From: Stomoxys calcitrans
Taxonomy: Eukaryota > Arthropoda > Insecta > Diptera > Muscidae
DNA length: 64,000 bases
NCBI RefSeq assembly: GCF_963082655.1
Contig: NC_081555.1
Coordinates: 19,960,378-20,024,377 of the forward strand
Reading direction: 5' to 3'
In this document: in pieces, positions 1 to 12,150 of the stretch
Numbering within the stretch: position 1 is the stretch's first letter
Layout: every line of letters starts with the position of its first letter
Made by a program: the position numbers and the translations under genes
Notes under the pieces: model-generated
The model's database searches: none
The model's input: the letters and a program-made list of their open reading frames with translations, nothing else
Told to the model about the DNA's origin: nothing

Positions 1-117
1 AGCAATGTCCAGTGGAGCGTATGATTTATTTCAATTTTGAATTAAATGGCAATTTGCAAACCATCTTTGCCTGGCATGGGTAATTTTGTTAATTTTTGTG
101 AAAAATTCGGGCAGAAT

Positions 118-2062
118 TAGAGAAAACTTCATAGAAATTTTGTCTTTAGAGAAAATTTCTTAGAAATTTTGTCTTTAGAGAAAATTTCATAGAAATTTTG
201 TCTTTAGAGAAAATTTCATAGAAATTTTGTCTTTAGAGAAAATTTCATAGAAATTTTGTCTTTAGAGAAAATTTCATAGAAATTTTGTCTTTAGAGAAAA
301 TTTCATAGAAATTTTGTCTTTAGAGAAAATTTCATAGAAATTTTGTCTTTAGAGAAAATTTCATAGAAATTTTGTCTTTAGAGAAAATTTCATAGAAATT
401 TTGTCTTTAGAGAAAATTTCATAGAAATTTTGTCTTTAGAGAAAATTTCATAGAAATTTTGTCTTTAGAGAAAATTTCATAGAAATTTTGTCTTTAGAGA
501 AAATTTCATAGAAATTTTGTCTTTAGAGAAAATTTCATAGAAATTTTGTCTTTAGAGAAAATTTCATAGAAATTTTGTCTTTAGCGAAAATTTCATAGAA
601 ATTTTGTCTTTAGAGAAAATTTCATAGAAATTTTGTCTTTAGAGAAAATTTCATAGAAATTTTGTCTTTAGGTAAAATTTCATAGAAATTTTGTCTAAGA
701 GAAAATTTCATAGAAATTTTGTCTTTAGGTAAAATTTTATAGAAATTTTGTCTTTAGAGAAAATTTCTTAGAAATTTTGTCTTTAGGTAAAATTTCATAG
801 AAATTTTGTCTTTAGGTACAATTTCATAGAAATTGTGTCTTTAGGTAAAATTTCATAGAAATTTTGTCTTTAGGTAAAATTTCATAAACATTTTGCCTTT
901 AGGTACTATTTCATAGAAATTTTGTCTTTAGGTAAAATTTCATAGAAATTTTGTCTTTAGGTAAAATTTCATCGAAATTTTTGTCTTTAGGTAAAATTTC
1001 ATAGAAATTTTGTCTTTAGGTAAAATTTCATAGAAATTTTGTCTTTAGGTAAAATTTCATAGAAATTTTGTCTTTAGGTAAAATTTCATAGAAATTTGGT
1101 CTTCAGGTAAAATTTCATAGAAATTTGGTCTTCAGGTAAATTTTCATAGAAATTTGGTCTTTAGGTAAAATTTCATAGAAATTTTGTATTTAGGTAAAAT
1201 TTCTTAGAAATTTTGTCTTTAGGGAAAATTCCATAGAAAGTTGGTCTTTAGGTAAAATTTCATAGAAATTTTGTCTTTAGGTAAAATTTCTTAGAAATTT
1301 TGTCTTTAGGGAAAATTCCATAAAAATGTTGTCTTTACAGAACATTTCATAGAAATTGTCTTTAGGTAAAATTTCTTAGAAATTTTGTCTTTAGGGAAAA
1401 TTTCATAGAAATTTTGTCTTTAGGTACAAATTCATAGAAATTTTGTCTTTAGGTAAAATTTCATAGAAATTTGGTCTTTAGGTAAAATTTCATAGAAATT
1501 TGGTCTTTAGGTACCATTTCATAGAAATTTTGTCTTTAGGTACAATTTCATAAAAATGTTGTCTTAGGTACAAATTCATAGAAATTTTGTCTTTAGGTAA
1601 AATTTCATCGAAATTTTTGTCTTTAGGTAAAATTTCGTAGAAATTTTGTCTTTAGGTAAAATTTCATAGAAATTTTGTCTTTAGGTAAAATTTCATAGAA
1701 ATTTTGTCTTTAGGTAAAATTTCATAGAAATTTTGTCTTTGGGAAAATTTCTTAGAAATTTTGTCTTTATGTAAAATTTCATAGAAATTTTGTCTTTAGG
1801 TAAAATTTCATATAAATTTTGTCTTTAGGTAAAATTTCATATAAATTTTGGCTTTAGGTAAAATTTCATAGAAATTTTGTCTTTAGGTAAAATTTCCTAG
1901 AAATTTTGTCTTTAGGTAAAATTTCATAGAAATTTTGTCTTTAGGTAAAATTTCATAGAAATTTTGTCTTTAGATAAAATTTCATAGAAATTTTGTCTTA
2001 AGAGAAAATTTTCTTAGAAATTCTGTGCTTAGCGAAAATTTTGTCTTTAGAGAAAATTTATC
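118..2062 (+). repeat. 29-bp satellite array, left arm
   Basis: About 65 head-to-tail copies of a 29-bp unit, roughly agaaaatttcatagaaattt followed by tgtctttag. Each unit holds a small inverted repeat, aaatttc-ata-gaaattt. The outer third (to about 660) is nearly uniform and starts agagaaaa. The inner part carries the variant aggtaaaa and is more diverged, with substitutions and single-base indels. The same unit appears in reverse complement at 3839-5642. Non-coding satellite; no function can be read from it. Confidence 0.95.
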
Positions 2063-3838
2063 TCTTAAATGTTTACCTTTATCGCCAATTTCCCTCCTAT
2101 CCCCATTATTGTGTTATCGCAGAGTCAACAATGGATTAGGAATGAAGAAAAAATTACCATTTCGTGCTGCCATTCATGCGAATCACATTTGCAGCAATGG
2201 CTGCAAGGCTTCCACACAACTAATCGATGGTATGTTTGCGTTTTGAATGAAACACATACATAGATAATTTGCTAGTTGTTGTGGTAACACATAATTACAT
2301 TTTGTTATTGCAACAAATGAGGTGGAAAGAAATCTATTTATAAATATCAATAATGAATATACGTGAGGTTAATATTCCCTAAAAGCCACAGGTAAGGCAT
2401 ATAAATTACGAATAGCATTTAAAAAATTATATTGATATGAGCATTTTTTTAGACAAATGCATAAAGGAAGTTCCTAGTCCTAGATTATAACGGATGTGAT
2501 AGATTAAAACAACTCTTCCCTGCCTCTCCTAAGACATTACATAAGAAAGAGACCAAGGCCTATGAGGACAATCGAAACTCCCCAACTGGTCAAACGCTTT
2601 CTTTACTAACTTTGCTGCTTGGGCGTTATATTTTGGGTCTATTCTAAAAATAAATTTAATTTCTATTCAAGTTTCTGTTGGATGCTTTTCTTAGCTTTCT
2701 GCTTTTCCATGAGTTTGTTTAACAAATTTTTACCTTTCGTCCTTCAAAAGTCAAATTTGTTTAGCCAAAACATAAATTTTTCATTATTTTTATTTAATTT
2801 GTATCAATTTCAATGACTACCAAAATAACTTGAAAAAGTCTTCTTATATTGTTAACCTTCAATATATGTGTGTGGTGATTGATGACTTTGGCAGTAAGCC
2901 CAAAAATATGCTCCCACAAAAAAGGCCTTTTCACTCCTCAAATCTATGAGCAATAACACACAAAAAAAAACGAAAATTAAAAAGACGTTAAGAAAAATGT
3001 CTTAAAATAAGTTATAATGTGAAGAAAGGATACTTAAATAGCATTCAACACGCACAGCTTACAAACACATGCATACACACACACACACACCCATACAATA
3101 ATGCCTTATTTTCTTGTTTTTATAGACTTCCCAGCCTTAAACATATGCTCAAGAAAATTATGCTCATGTCAAGATTTATGAGCGGAATATGAAGCCAAGA
3201 TAAGAACACATCTGCCAATTACTATGGAGTGCTTAGAATGTATTGTAAGCATTCGTCTCTCTCACTTTTTCCCCCCTATAGAAGAACGAGTGGGAAGTGG
3301 GAGGTAAAAAAGGAAAAGACCATGCATACCCTACACAGCATACATATATCATTTTAATATTAATGCTATATTTAAAGCGTACTTTCAGGCGTATGGGGCA
3401 TTGTTGGCCTTAGTCTAAGGCAGTAGGCACGAGCTCTTAGTGCCTTGATAAAGAAGTGTGAATATTTTCTGAAGAGATTTCCGGCAAAAGAGAAATCTGC
3501 TATTATTTATTATGTGTTAAATGCTTGTATTATATATGCCGCATAAATAATAGGAAACAATTTGTTAGGTTTTATGATAAATGGGTCAACATATTTGAAA
3601 TTTAAATACGCCACTTGATTTAGGGATTTCGGTAGGAATCTTTTTTAAAAAGGTTTCACACAAAAAAACGTCTGTGGGAGAGTAGAGAAAGAATTAAAAG
3701 AGTTTTTTTTTTATTTTTGCTGCAAGGAAGCCATTGAGGAATGGACAGAAGAAATTTTCAAATTTTCAGCAGAACATTAAAGTGGCATGAGAGCTAAAGA
3801 ATGAAAAAATGGATAATATTATTGTACAAATACATATG
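2063..3838. other. AT-rich spacer between satellite arms
   Basis: About 1.8 kb without a recognisable gene. Open frames at 2025-2263 (two overlapping frames, 64 and 73 aa) and 2619-2816 (65 aa) have no recognisable domain and the composition of random AT-rich DNA. A short (AC)n microsatellite lies at 3074-3091. The sequence would be the loop of the hairpin formed by the flanking inverted arrays. Confidence 0.6.
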
Positions 3839-5642
3839 GGCCATTTCATGCAAAATCTATGAAATTTTGCATAGAGACAAAATTTCTTTGAAATTGTACC
3901 TAAAGATAAAATTTCTATGAAATTTTACCTAAAGACAAAATTTCTATGAAATTTTACCTAAAGACAAAATTTCTATGAAATTTTACCTAAAGACAAAATT
4001 TCTTTGAAATTTTCTCTAAAGACAAAATTTCTATGAAATTTTACCTAAAGACAAAATTGCTATGAAATTTTGCCTAAAGACAAAATTTCTATGAAATTTT
4101 ACGTAAAGACAAAATTTCTATAAAATTTTACGTAAAGACAAAATTTCTATGAAATTTTACGTAAAGACAAAATTTCTATGAAATTTTACGTAAAGACAAA
4201 ATTTCTATGAAATTTTACCTAACGACAAAATTTCTATGAAATTTTACCTAAAGGCAAAATTTCTATGAAAATTTGCCTAAAGACAAAATTTCTATGAAAT
4301 TTTACCTAAAGACAAAATTTCTATGAAATTTTACATAAAGACAAAATTTCTATGAAATTTTCTCTAAAGACAAAATTTCTATGAAATTTTCTCTAAAGAC
4401 AAAATTTCTTTGAAATTTTCTCTAAAGACAAAATTTCTATGAAATTTTCTCTAAAGACAAAATTTCTATGAAATTTTCTCTAAAGACAAAATTTCTATGA
4501 AATTTTCTCTAAAGACAAAATTTCTATGAAATTTTCTCTAAAGACAAAATTTCTATGAAATTTTCTCTAAAGACAAAATTTCTATGAAATTTTCTTTAAA
4601 GACAAAATTTCTATGAAATTTTCTCTCAAGACAAAATTTCTATGAAATTTTCTCTAAAGACAAAATTTCTATGAAATTTTCTCTAAAGACAAAATTTCTA
4701 TGAAATTTTCTCTAAAGACAAAATTTCTATGAAATTTTACCTAAAGACAAAATTTCTATGAAATTTTACCTAAAGACAAAATTTCTATGAAATTTTCTCT
4801 AAAGACAAAATTTCTATGAAATTTTCTCTAAAGACAAAATTTCTATGAAATTTTACCTATAGACAAAATTTCTATGAAATTTTACCTAAAGACAAAATTT
4901 CTATGAAATTTTACCTAAGACAAAATTTCTATGAAATTTTACCTAAAGACAAAATTTCTATGAAATTTTACCTAAAGACAAAAATTTCTATGAAATTTTA
5001 CCTAAAGACAAAATTTCTATGAAATTTTACCTAAAGACAAAATTTCTATGAAATGTTACCTAAAGACGAAATGTCTATGAAATTTTACCTAAAGACAAAA
5101 TTTCTATGAAATTTTACCAAAAGACAAAATTTCTACGAAATTTTACCTAAAGGCAAAATTTCTATGAAATTTTACCTAAAGACAAAATTTCTATGAAATT
5201 TTACCTAAAGACAAAATTGCTGTGAAATTTTACCTAAAGACAAAATTTCAATGAAATTTTACTAAAAGACAAAATTTCTATGAAATTATGCATAAAGACA
5301 AAATTTCTATGAAATTTTACCTAAAGACAAAATTTCTATGAAATTTTACCTAAAGACAAAATTTGTATGAAATTTTACCTAAAGACAAAATTTCTATGAA
5401 ATTTTACCTATAGACAAAATTTCTATGAAATTATGCATAAAGACAAAATTTCTATGAAATTTTACCTAAAGACATAATTTCTATGTAATTTTACCTAAAG
5501 ACAAAATTTCTATGAAATTTTACCTAAAGACAAAATTTCTATGAAATTTTACCTAAAGACAAAATTTCTATAAAATTTTACCTAAAGACAAAATTTCTAT
5601 GAAATTTTACCTAAAGACAAAATTTCTATGAAATTTTACCTA
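3839..5642 (-). repeat. 29-bp satellite array, right arm (inverted)
   Basis: About 62 copies of the reverse complement of the unit at 118-2062, read on the plus strand as aaatttctatgaaatttt followed by acctaaagac or ctctaaagac. The ctctaaag variant (complement of the left arm's agagaaaa type) forms a block at about 4360-4735 inside acctaaag-type copies, so homogenisation is patchy and subtype order differs from the left arm. Five units at 4085-4210 share the private variant acgtaaag, which suggests local amplification. Confidence 0.95.
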
Positions 5643-6100
5643 AAACAAATTCTAGATCAAATAACACAAGGATGTCGAGGGGCCTATCGTTATTGACTGT
5701 CCCAAATTTCTGTGAAATCGGGTAATGAATGAAGCTTTTATGGTCTTCAGAAATTAAATCGGCAGATCGGTCTATAAGGCAGCTATATCTATATGGTCCG
5801 CTCTGAACCATATTGGGGTTGGAAGTTAGGAGGCTTAGAACAACTAACTCAAATTTCAGGAAAATCCAGTTATAAGTAAAACTTTTATGGGATTCGAACC
5901 CTAAATCGGCAGATGGGTCTTTATGGCAGATATATCTAAATATGGTCCGCTCTGAAACATATTTGGGTCGGATGTCGGGAGTCGTAATATATCTCACTGT
6001 TTTAGATTTCGCGAAATCGGGAAATAAATGCAGCTCTTATGGGCTTCAGACCCTAAATCGGCAGAACAGCTATATTTAAATATAGACCGATTTTGCCTGT
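5643..6100. repeat. Dispersed tandem family F4, fragment
   Basis: Three diverged monomers with the phrases aaatcggcagat, ggcagctatatctatatgg and cttttatggtcttcag. These match the family at 44380-45440, which has aagcccataaaagctttat and a 153-bp period. The fragment abuts the satellite on one side and a retrotransposon relic on the other. Open frames across it (such as 5626-5997, minus) are not credible genes. Confidence 0.7.
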
Positions 6101-7130
6101 TCAAAACTTAACCTGCGTCCTATGTTCCCCGTTATGATACCAATAGCTATACCGACCTCCTTCTTGTTTCCTTTCAGTAAAAGCTTCGTCTACTGACAGT
6201 CTGAATGTCCTCATAGGATTTTTCGTGGTCCCACCGACGGTTTCGCTGTATTGCCTGCGCGCATTAGTTGCCCACGCCTTTATCTTGGACTGCATAGCCC
6301 CGAAAGGTTTCGGGTTAACCAAGTTAATTGACGGCAGTCCGCTATTGCCCGGCACCCAAACGATGCGGATCGTGCCATCCTCAGAAAAGGCGTTACTAAC
6401 TCTCCAAGATTGTGCATGACCTTACCGTTCTGGATTTTATTGTCCTCATGCCCAGTAAGCTGTCCGTAAAGATGTTCACCGTCGACTTCCTAGCGTTAAC
6501 ACCCCACCCCCTCAAGTATTACATGATCGGGCTAATGTCCGCCCGCTGGGCCGTATTATGATAAGGCAGTCTAAAACAGATATCAGTTCATGGGTTCTCA
6601 ATGAAGATGCCCAGGCCCACTCTGTCCTCAAGCTTTGATCCATTTTTGTAGCATGAATTTTCAGATGGGTATACCAGAGTTCCGTCAATCCTAGAATGCG
6701 CAGCTGGCTGCAGTGTGTTGCACCGATTGGCCGTATTATAGTAAGGCCGTCTAAAACAGATCTCATTCCCAGGGTACTCAATGAAGACGCCCAGCCCCAA
6801 TCTGTCCTCAAGCTTTAATCAATTTTTGTAGCATGAACTTTCAGATGGGTATACCAGAGTTCCGTCAATCCTAGAATGCGCAGCTGGCTGCAGTGTGTCG
6901 CACTCTACCTCAGTCCCAGGTATCCGATCGGAAACTTCTTCCACTCCTCCCAGGTTTCCTATTGTCACTTCGATTTTAGAGTGATGGTATGACCAGATCT
7001 TATCCTCTATCCATTTTCCAATCGACTAACGTCTAATAGCCGCAAAGGCTGCCTGATACTTAATCTGTATGTCTATGCGTGGGATGCCCTAGTGGGCGTG
7101 GTCCTTATAACACTGGCGCTCAACTAACCA
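6101..7130 (-). pseudogene. Non-LTR retrotransposon relic: RT tail and RNase H domain
   Basis: Reading the minus strand from 7130 down gives one nearly continuous frame. First comes a segment like the thumb region after the reverse transcriptase (IPRIDIQIKYQAAFAAIRR, GKWIEDKIWSYHHSKIE). Next is an RNase H start (GSKLEDRVGLGIFIENP), then VNIFTDS, which contains a catalytic Asp, and IRIVWVPGNSGLP, matching the usual VPGHSG motif with His changed to Asn. The expected TDGSK reads KNGSK in one copy and is broken by a stop in the other, so the domain is inactive. Several in-frame stops and at least one frame shift occur. RNase H domains of this kind occur in the I, LOA and R1 groups; I cannot choose among them. 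Confidence 0.75.
6547..6907 (-). repeat. In-frame 180-bp tandem duplication inside the RNase H relic
   Basis: Two adjacent copies of about 180 bp, marked by ggccgtattat near 6549 and again near 6730, and by gcagctggctgcagtgtgt near 6700 and 6880. On the minus strand both read in the same frame and repeat about 60 residues, including GLG-FIE-P and TLVYPSE. The copies are roughly 90 percent alike, so the duplication is old or arose in an already decaying element. Confidence 0.85.
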
Positions 7131-7705
7131 ACGTTGATGAAAACTATTTGTGCAAAATTTTGAGCGGATAACTTGACCCTATCGAAAGTTAGCGGGATCT
7201 CGACTTACGGACTACCAGTTCGACTTAAAATACGACCACGATGAAAAATACATATTTTGTGGGGTATTCGATAAATTTTTCAAAGTGCCACAAATCGAAT
7301 TACGAAGAAGGTATAGAAATGGGCTAAAGTCCCTTTTTTTGCCATCGAATTCTCAGAAGATTTATTTAAACACCAAAGTACTTAAAAAGTCCTTTGCAAG
7401 ATTTTGTTCTATATTTATAAACTGCTATGGCCACAAAATAATTGTAGGAGGAGGTCCAATTACCAGAAAAAATATATTTTTATTCCTGCCCCAAGAGCTT
7501 AAAATAGCTTAAGACGTGTTAAGAATTTCGTCAACCACATAGCCACAAACACACAACGGGGGAAGTGATGAGCTGTGACATTTAGTAAATGCCTATCATG
7601 AGAGATTTTCCCAGAAAGGTTATTTAGCCATCAGAAAACATGAAAAATCCATAAAGTGTCGTTTGTTGCTTTAATCGAAACATGTATTGGAAAATTGTAT
7701 GCAAA
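7131..7705. other. Unassigned AT-rich sequence
   Basis: No recognisable repeat, RNA or protein. A 75-residue open frame at 7285-7512 (plus) has no domain I recognise and an unremarkable start context. It could be chance. Confidence 0.5.
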
Positions 7706-7710
7706 TATGC

Positions 7711-8022
7711 AACAACGAAAAGTCAAGTGATTTAAGTGATGAAGCCTTCAATAAGGCTAGTCGATTCTAAGTTCTTAAGCAAAAGGAGATTTAACGAAAA
7801 AAAAAAAAATGATAATGGTTTCAACAGACAGACAAACAAGCAGATAGATAGGCAGACAGACGAAGGGACAGTCAAACTATCAAATATACGAACAGAAGGA
7901 CAGATGACCTGAAAACAGACAAAAAGACAGATAGACGGACAAAAACAACGAAAAGCAAGTGATGAAGCCCTCCATAAGGCAAGTCAATTTTAAGTCCTTA
8001 AGCAAATGGGGATTTATAACAA
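7711..8022 (+). repeat. 80-bp direct duplication around a GACA microsatellite
   Basis: The segment at 7711-7796 (caacgaaaagtcaagtga, then gatgaagcc, cttaagcaaa) recurs at 7950-8022 with about 85 percent identity. Between them, 7826-7945 is a degenerate GACA/GACG tract (acagacagacaaacaag and similar). The phrase gataatg-tttcaacagac at 7808-7830 recurs at 10062-10085, where the 2-kb minisatellite begins. Confidence 0.75.
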
Positions 8023-8041
8023 AAATCAGTAAGGAATGGCA

Positions 8042-10055
8042 AAAGTCGGGCGGTGCCGACTTTATAATACCCTACACCTACCCTATAGGTACAAAGTGTG
8101 AGCTATGTCTAATTCCAAAACAATTTTGATGGACCTCGCCGGATGTTTTCAGATGGGTTGTTAAACAATCCGTATCACATTTCGAGCAAATATGTTTAAA
8201 CTGTTATATCTACAGTTCACAAATGACAACATTATTGCAAATTACCCAAAATTTTACGAACATATATATGGGAGCTATATCTAATTCTAAACCGATTTCG
8301 AGCAAACTTCTCAGATAATGTGGTAGTCGTGGAGGAAAGCGTTGTGCAAAATTTTGGTAAGAATGGTCAAAAAATGCACTTGCAATGGCTCTAGGAGTGA
8401 AAATCGGGCGATATACATACATGACAGCTATATGTAAATCTGAACCGATTTCCATGATATTCATAAGTAATGTCGAGAGTCAAAAGAAAATCCTTCCTAC
8501 CAAATTTCAAGAGAATCGGTTAACAAGTGACCATTTTATTGCGTTATTACTGCAAATCGGACGAACATATATATGGGAGCTATATCCAAATCTGGACCGA
8601 TTTCAAGCAATCTTCTCATATATTGTGGTAGTCGTCGAGGAAGGCGTTGTACAAAATATTGACAAGGTTGGTCAATAAATGCGCTTGTAATGACTTTAGG
8701 AGTGAAAATCGGGCTATATATATACGAGAGCTATATCTAAATCTGAACCGATTTCCATGATATTCACAAGTAATGTCGAGAGTCAAGAGAAAATCCTTCC
8801 TACCAAATTTCAAGAGAATCGGTTAACAAATGACCATTTTATTGCGTTATTACTGCAAATCGGACGAACATATATATGGGAGCTATAGCCAAATCTGGAC
8901 CGATTTCAAGCAATCTTCTCATATATTGTGGTAGTCGTCGAGGAAGGCGTTGTACAAAATATTGACAAGGTTGGTCAATAAATGCGCTTGCAATGGCTCT
9001 AGAAGTGAAAATCGGGCAATATATATATATGAGAGCTATATTCAAATCTGAAACGATTTCCATGATATTCAAAAGTAATGTCGAGAGTCAAGAGAAAATC
9101 CTTCCTACCAAATTTCAAGACAATCGGCTAACAAAAGACCATTTTATTGCATTATTACTGCAAATCGGACGAACGTATATATGGGAGCTATATCCAAATC
9201 TGAACCGATGCCGAGCAAACTGTATAAACATTGTGGATGTGCTCGAGGAAGGCGTTGTACAAAATATTGACAAGGTTGGTCAATAAATGCGCTTGCGATG
9301 GCTCTAGGAGTGAAAATCGGGCTATATATATACGAGAGCTATATCTGAATCTGAACCGATTTCCATGATATTCACAAGTAATGTCAAAAGTCAAGAGAAA
9401 ATCCTTCCTACAAAATTTCAAGACAATCGGCTAACAAAAGACCATTTTATTGCATTATTACTGCAAATCGGACGAACGTATATATGGCAGCTATATCCAA
9501 ATCTGAGCCGATTTCGATGATATTCACTAAAAATGTCGGGAATTAAGAGAAAATCCTTCCTACCAAATTTCGAAAGAATAAGATAACAAACGACATTTTT
9601 ATTGCAACATTAAATCTAAACCGATTTCGGTGAAATTCACTCGTAATACCGGGAGTCATAAAAAAATCCTTCATGCCAAATTTCGAGAGAATCGGATTAT
9701 AAGTGACCATTTTAATGCAGTATTACTGCAAATCGGACGAACATATCTATGGGAGCTATATCCAAATCTGAACCGATTTTTTCCAATTTCAATTGGTTTC
9801 GTCTATAGGCCGAAAACTTGCCCATACCAAATTTGAAGACTATCGGATGAAAATTGCGACCTGTAGTTTGTACATAAATTAACATGGACAGACAGACAGA
9901 CAGACAGACAGACGGGCATAGTTAAATCCAATCAGAAAGTGATTCTGAGTCGATCGGTACCCTTATCAATGGGTCTATCTCTCTTCCTTTTGGGTGATAC
10001 AAACTAATTCACTAAGTTATAATACCCTGTACCACAGTAGTGGTGTAGGGTATAA
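8042..10055 (+). mobile_element. Dispersed family F1, copy 1 (left arm of foldback)
   Basis: Starts with a hairpin (AAAGTCGG, 6-nt loop, CCGACTTT, 8042-8063) followed by tataataccctacacc. The body is about four units of 302-306 bp (aaaatcgggc near 8399, 8705, 9007 and 9313), each made of two half-units of about 152 bp carrying atatatgggagctatat and ctgaaccgatttc. After the body comes a GACA tract (9888-9916), then ggtacccttatcaatgggt, and a terminal stem-loop taccctgtaccac / gtggtgtagggta at 10023-10052. No protein is encoded, so it would be non-autonomous. It pairs in inverted orientation with 12812-14518. Confidence 0.85.
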
Positions 10056-10075
10056 ATATTGATAATGATTTCAAC

Positions 10076-12150
10076 AGACCAGGTCCATAGGCAGACGTCC
10101 GATAGACAGATGGACAATCTGGCAGATGAAGGACAGACAACCTGAAAAACAGATGGAAGGACAGACAGAAAGGCTAACAGAAAGACCGACAGAAAGACAG
10201 ACAGAACGACAAACAGAAAGACAGATGGACGGCCAGACAGAAAGATAGACAGAAAGACCGACAGAAAGACAGACAGAACGACAAACAGAAAGCCCGGCAG
10301 ATCGACGGACAGAACGACAAACAGAAAGACAGATGGAAGGCCAGACAGAAAGAACGACAAACAGCAAGACAGATGGAAGGCTAGACAGAAAGATAGACAG
10401 AAAGACAGATCGAAGGTCAGACAGAAAGACAATCAGAAAGACCGATAGAAAGACAGACAGAACGACAAACAAAAAGACAGATGGAAGGCCAGACAGGAAG
10501 ATAGACAGAAAGACCGATAGACCGACAAACAGATAGACAGACGGAAGGACACGGAAAGACAGACAGAAAGGCAGACACAACGGCAGACAGAAAGACAGAC
10601 ACAACGGTCTTTCTGTCTGCCTTTCTGTCTGTCTTTCCGTGTCCTTCCGTCTGTCTATATGTTTGTCGGTCTATCGGTCTTTCTGTCTATCTTCCTGTCT
10701 GGCCTTCCATCTGTCTTTTTGTTTGTCGTTCTGTCTGTCTTTCTATCGGTCTTTCTGATTGTCTTTCTGTCTGACCTTCGTTCTGACAGACAGAACGATA
10801 GAAAAACAGAAAGAACGACAAACATAAAGATAAATGGAAGGCCAGAGAGGAAGATAGACAAAAGGATCGATAGACCGACAAACAGATAGACAGATGGAAG
10901 GACAGACAGAAAGACGGACAGAAAAGCAAACAGAAAGACAGACAGAAAGACACACAAAATGACAGACAGAACGACAAACAGAAAGACAGATGGAAGGCCA
11001 GACAGAAAGACAGGCTGAAAGAGTGACATAACGACAAACTGAAATACCGACAGAAAGACAGGCAGAAAGACCAACAGAAAGATAAACAGAAAGACCGAGA
11101 GAAAGACAGATAGAACGACAAGCAGAAAGACAGATGGAAGGCCAGACAGAAAGATAGACCAAAAGATAGACAGAACGACAAACAGAAAGATAGATGGAAG
11201 GCCAGACAGAAAGACAAACAGAAATATAGATGGAAGGCCAGACAAGAAAATCGACAGAAAGACCGACAAAAAGACAGGCAGAACGACAAACAGATGGAAA
11301 GCCAGGCAGAAAGGTAGACAGAAAGACCGACAGAAAGACAGACAGAACGACAAACTGAAAAACCGACAGAAAGACAGACATAAAGGTAGACAGAAAGACC
11401 GCCAGAAAGACAGACAGAAAGACAAACAGAAAGACCGAGAGAAAGACATATAGAACGACAAACAGAAAGACAGATGGAAGGCCAGATAGAAAGATAGACA
11501 GAACAACAAACAGAAAGACAGACAGAACGACAAATTGAAATACCGACAGAAAGACAGGCAGAACAACCGACAGAAAGACAGACAGAACGACAAACAGAAA
11601 GACAGATGGAAGGCCTGACAGACAGAAAGACAGACAGAACGACAAACAGTAAGACAGATGGAAGGCCAGACAGAAAGATAGTCAGAAAGACCGACAGAAA
11701 GACAGGCAGAACGACAAACTGAAAGACCGACAGAAAGACAGACAGAACGACAAACTGAAAGACCGACAGCAAGACAGGCAGACAGGGAGATAGAAAGACA
11801 GACAGAAAGAGAAACAGAAAGATAGACAGAAAGTTAGATAGAACGACAACCAGAAAGACGGATGGAAGGCCAGACATAAAGATAGACAGAAAGACAGACA
11901 GAACGACAAACAGAAAGACAGGTGGAAGGCCACACAGAAAGACAGAACGACAAACAGAAAGATAGATGGAAGGCCAGACAGGAAAATAGACAGAAAGATC
12001 GACCGAAAGACAGACAGAAAGACAAACAGAAAGATCGACAGAAAGACAGACAGAAAGACAAACAGAAAGACAGATGGAAGGCCAGACAGAAAGATAGATA
12101 GAAAAATAAACAGAAAGACATGTAGGCAGTCAGCGATACAAACAGGCAAC
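10076..12150. repeat. 12-bp GACAGAAAGA-type minisatellite, 2 kb
   Basis: Continuous array built on 4-bp steps (GACA, GAAA, GACC) with a predominant 12-bp unit such as gacagaaagaca. A recurring longer phrase, cagatggaaggccagacag, gives higher-order periodicity. Because 12 is divisible by 3 and the unit lacks stops, long frames of Leu-Ser-Val-Phe or Leu-Ser-Phe-Cys type exist on the minus strand, up to 396 residues. These are compositional artefacts. The array lies between the inverted F1 copies. One segment is strand-flipped (see 10411-10780). Confidence 0.95.
10411..10780. repeat. Near-perfect 166-bp palindrome inside the minisatellite
   Basis: 10411-10576 and 10615-10780 are reverse complements over 166 bp with about one mismatch seen by eye (cagatag against catatag), separated by a 38-bp spacer. 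Right of 10780 the array returns to its original strand with a diverged direct copy of the same block (about 10797-10925). Confidence 0.9.

Noticed and set aside
118..2062. CRISPR-like regularity of 29-bp repeats
   Set aside because: Units are contiguous without unique spacers, and the window is eukaryotic; this is a satellite.
8210..9421. Repeated 65-97-residue frames (ISMIF-SNVESQ and similar), also at 12953-14298 and 50249-51538
   Set aside because: They recur with the F1 monomers on both strands and in shifting frames; shadows of a non-coding repeat.
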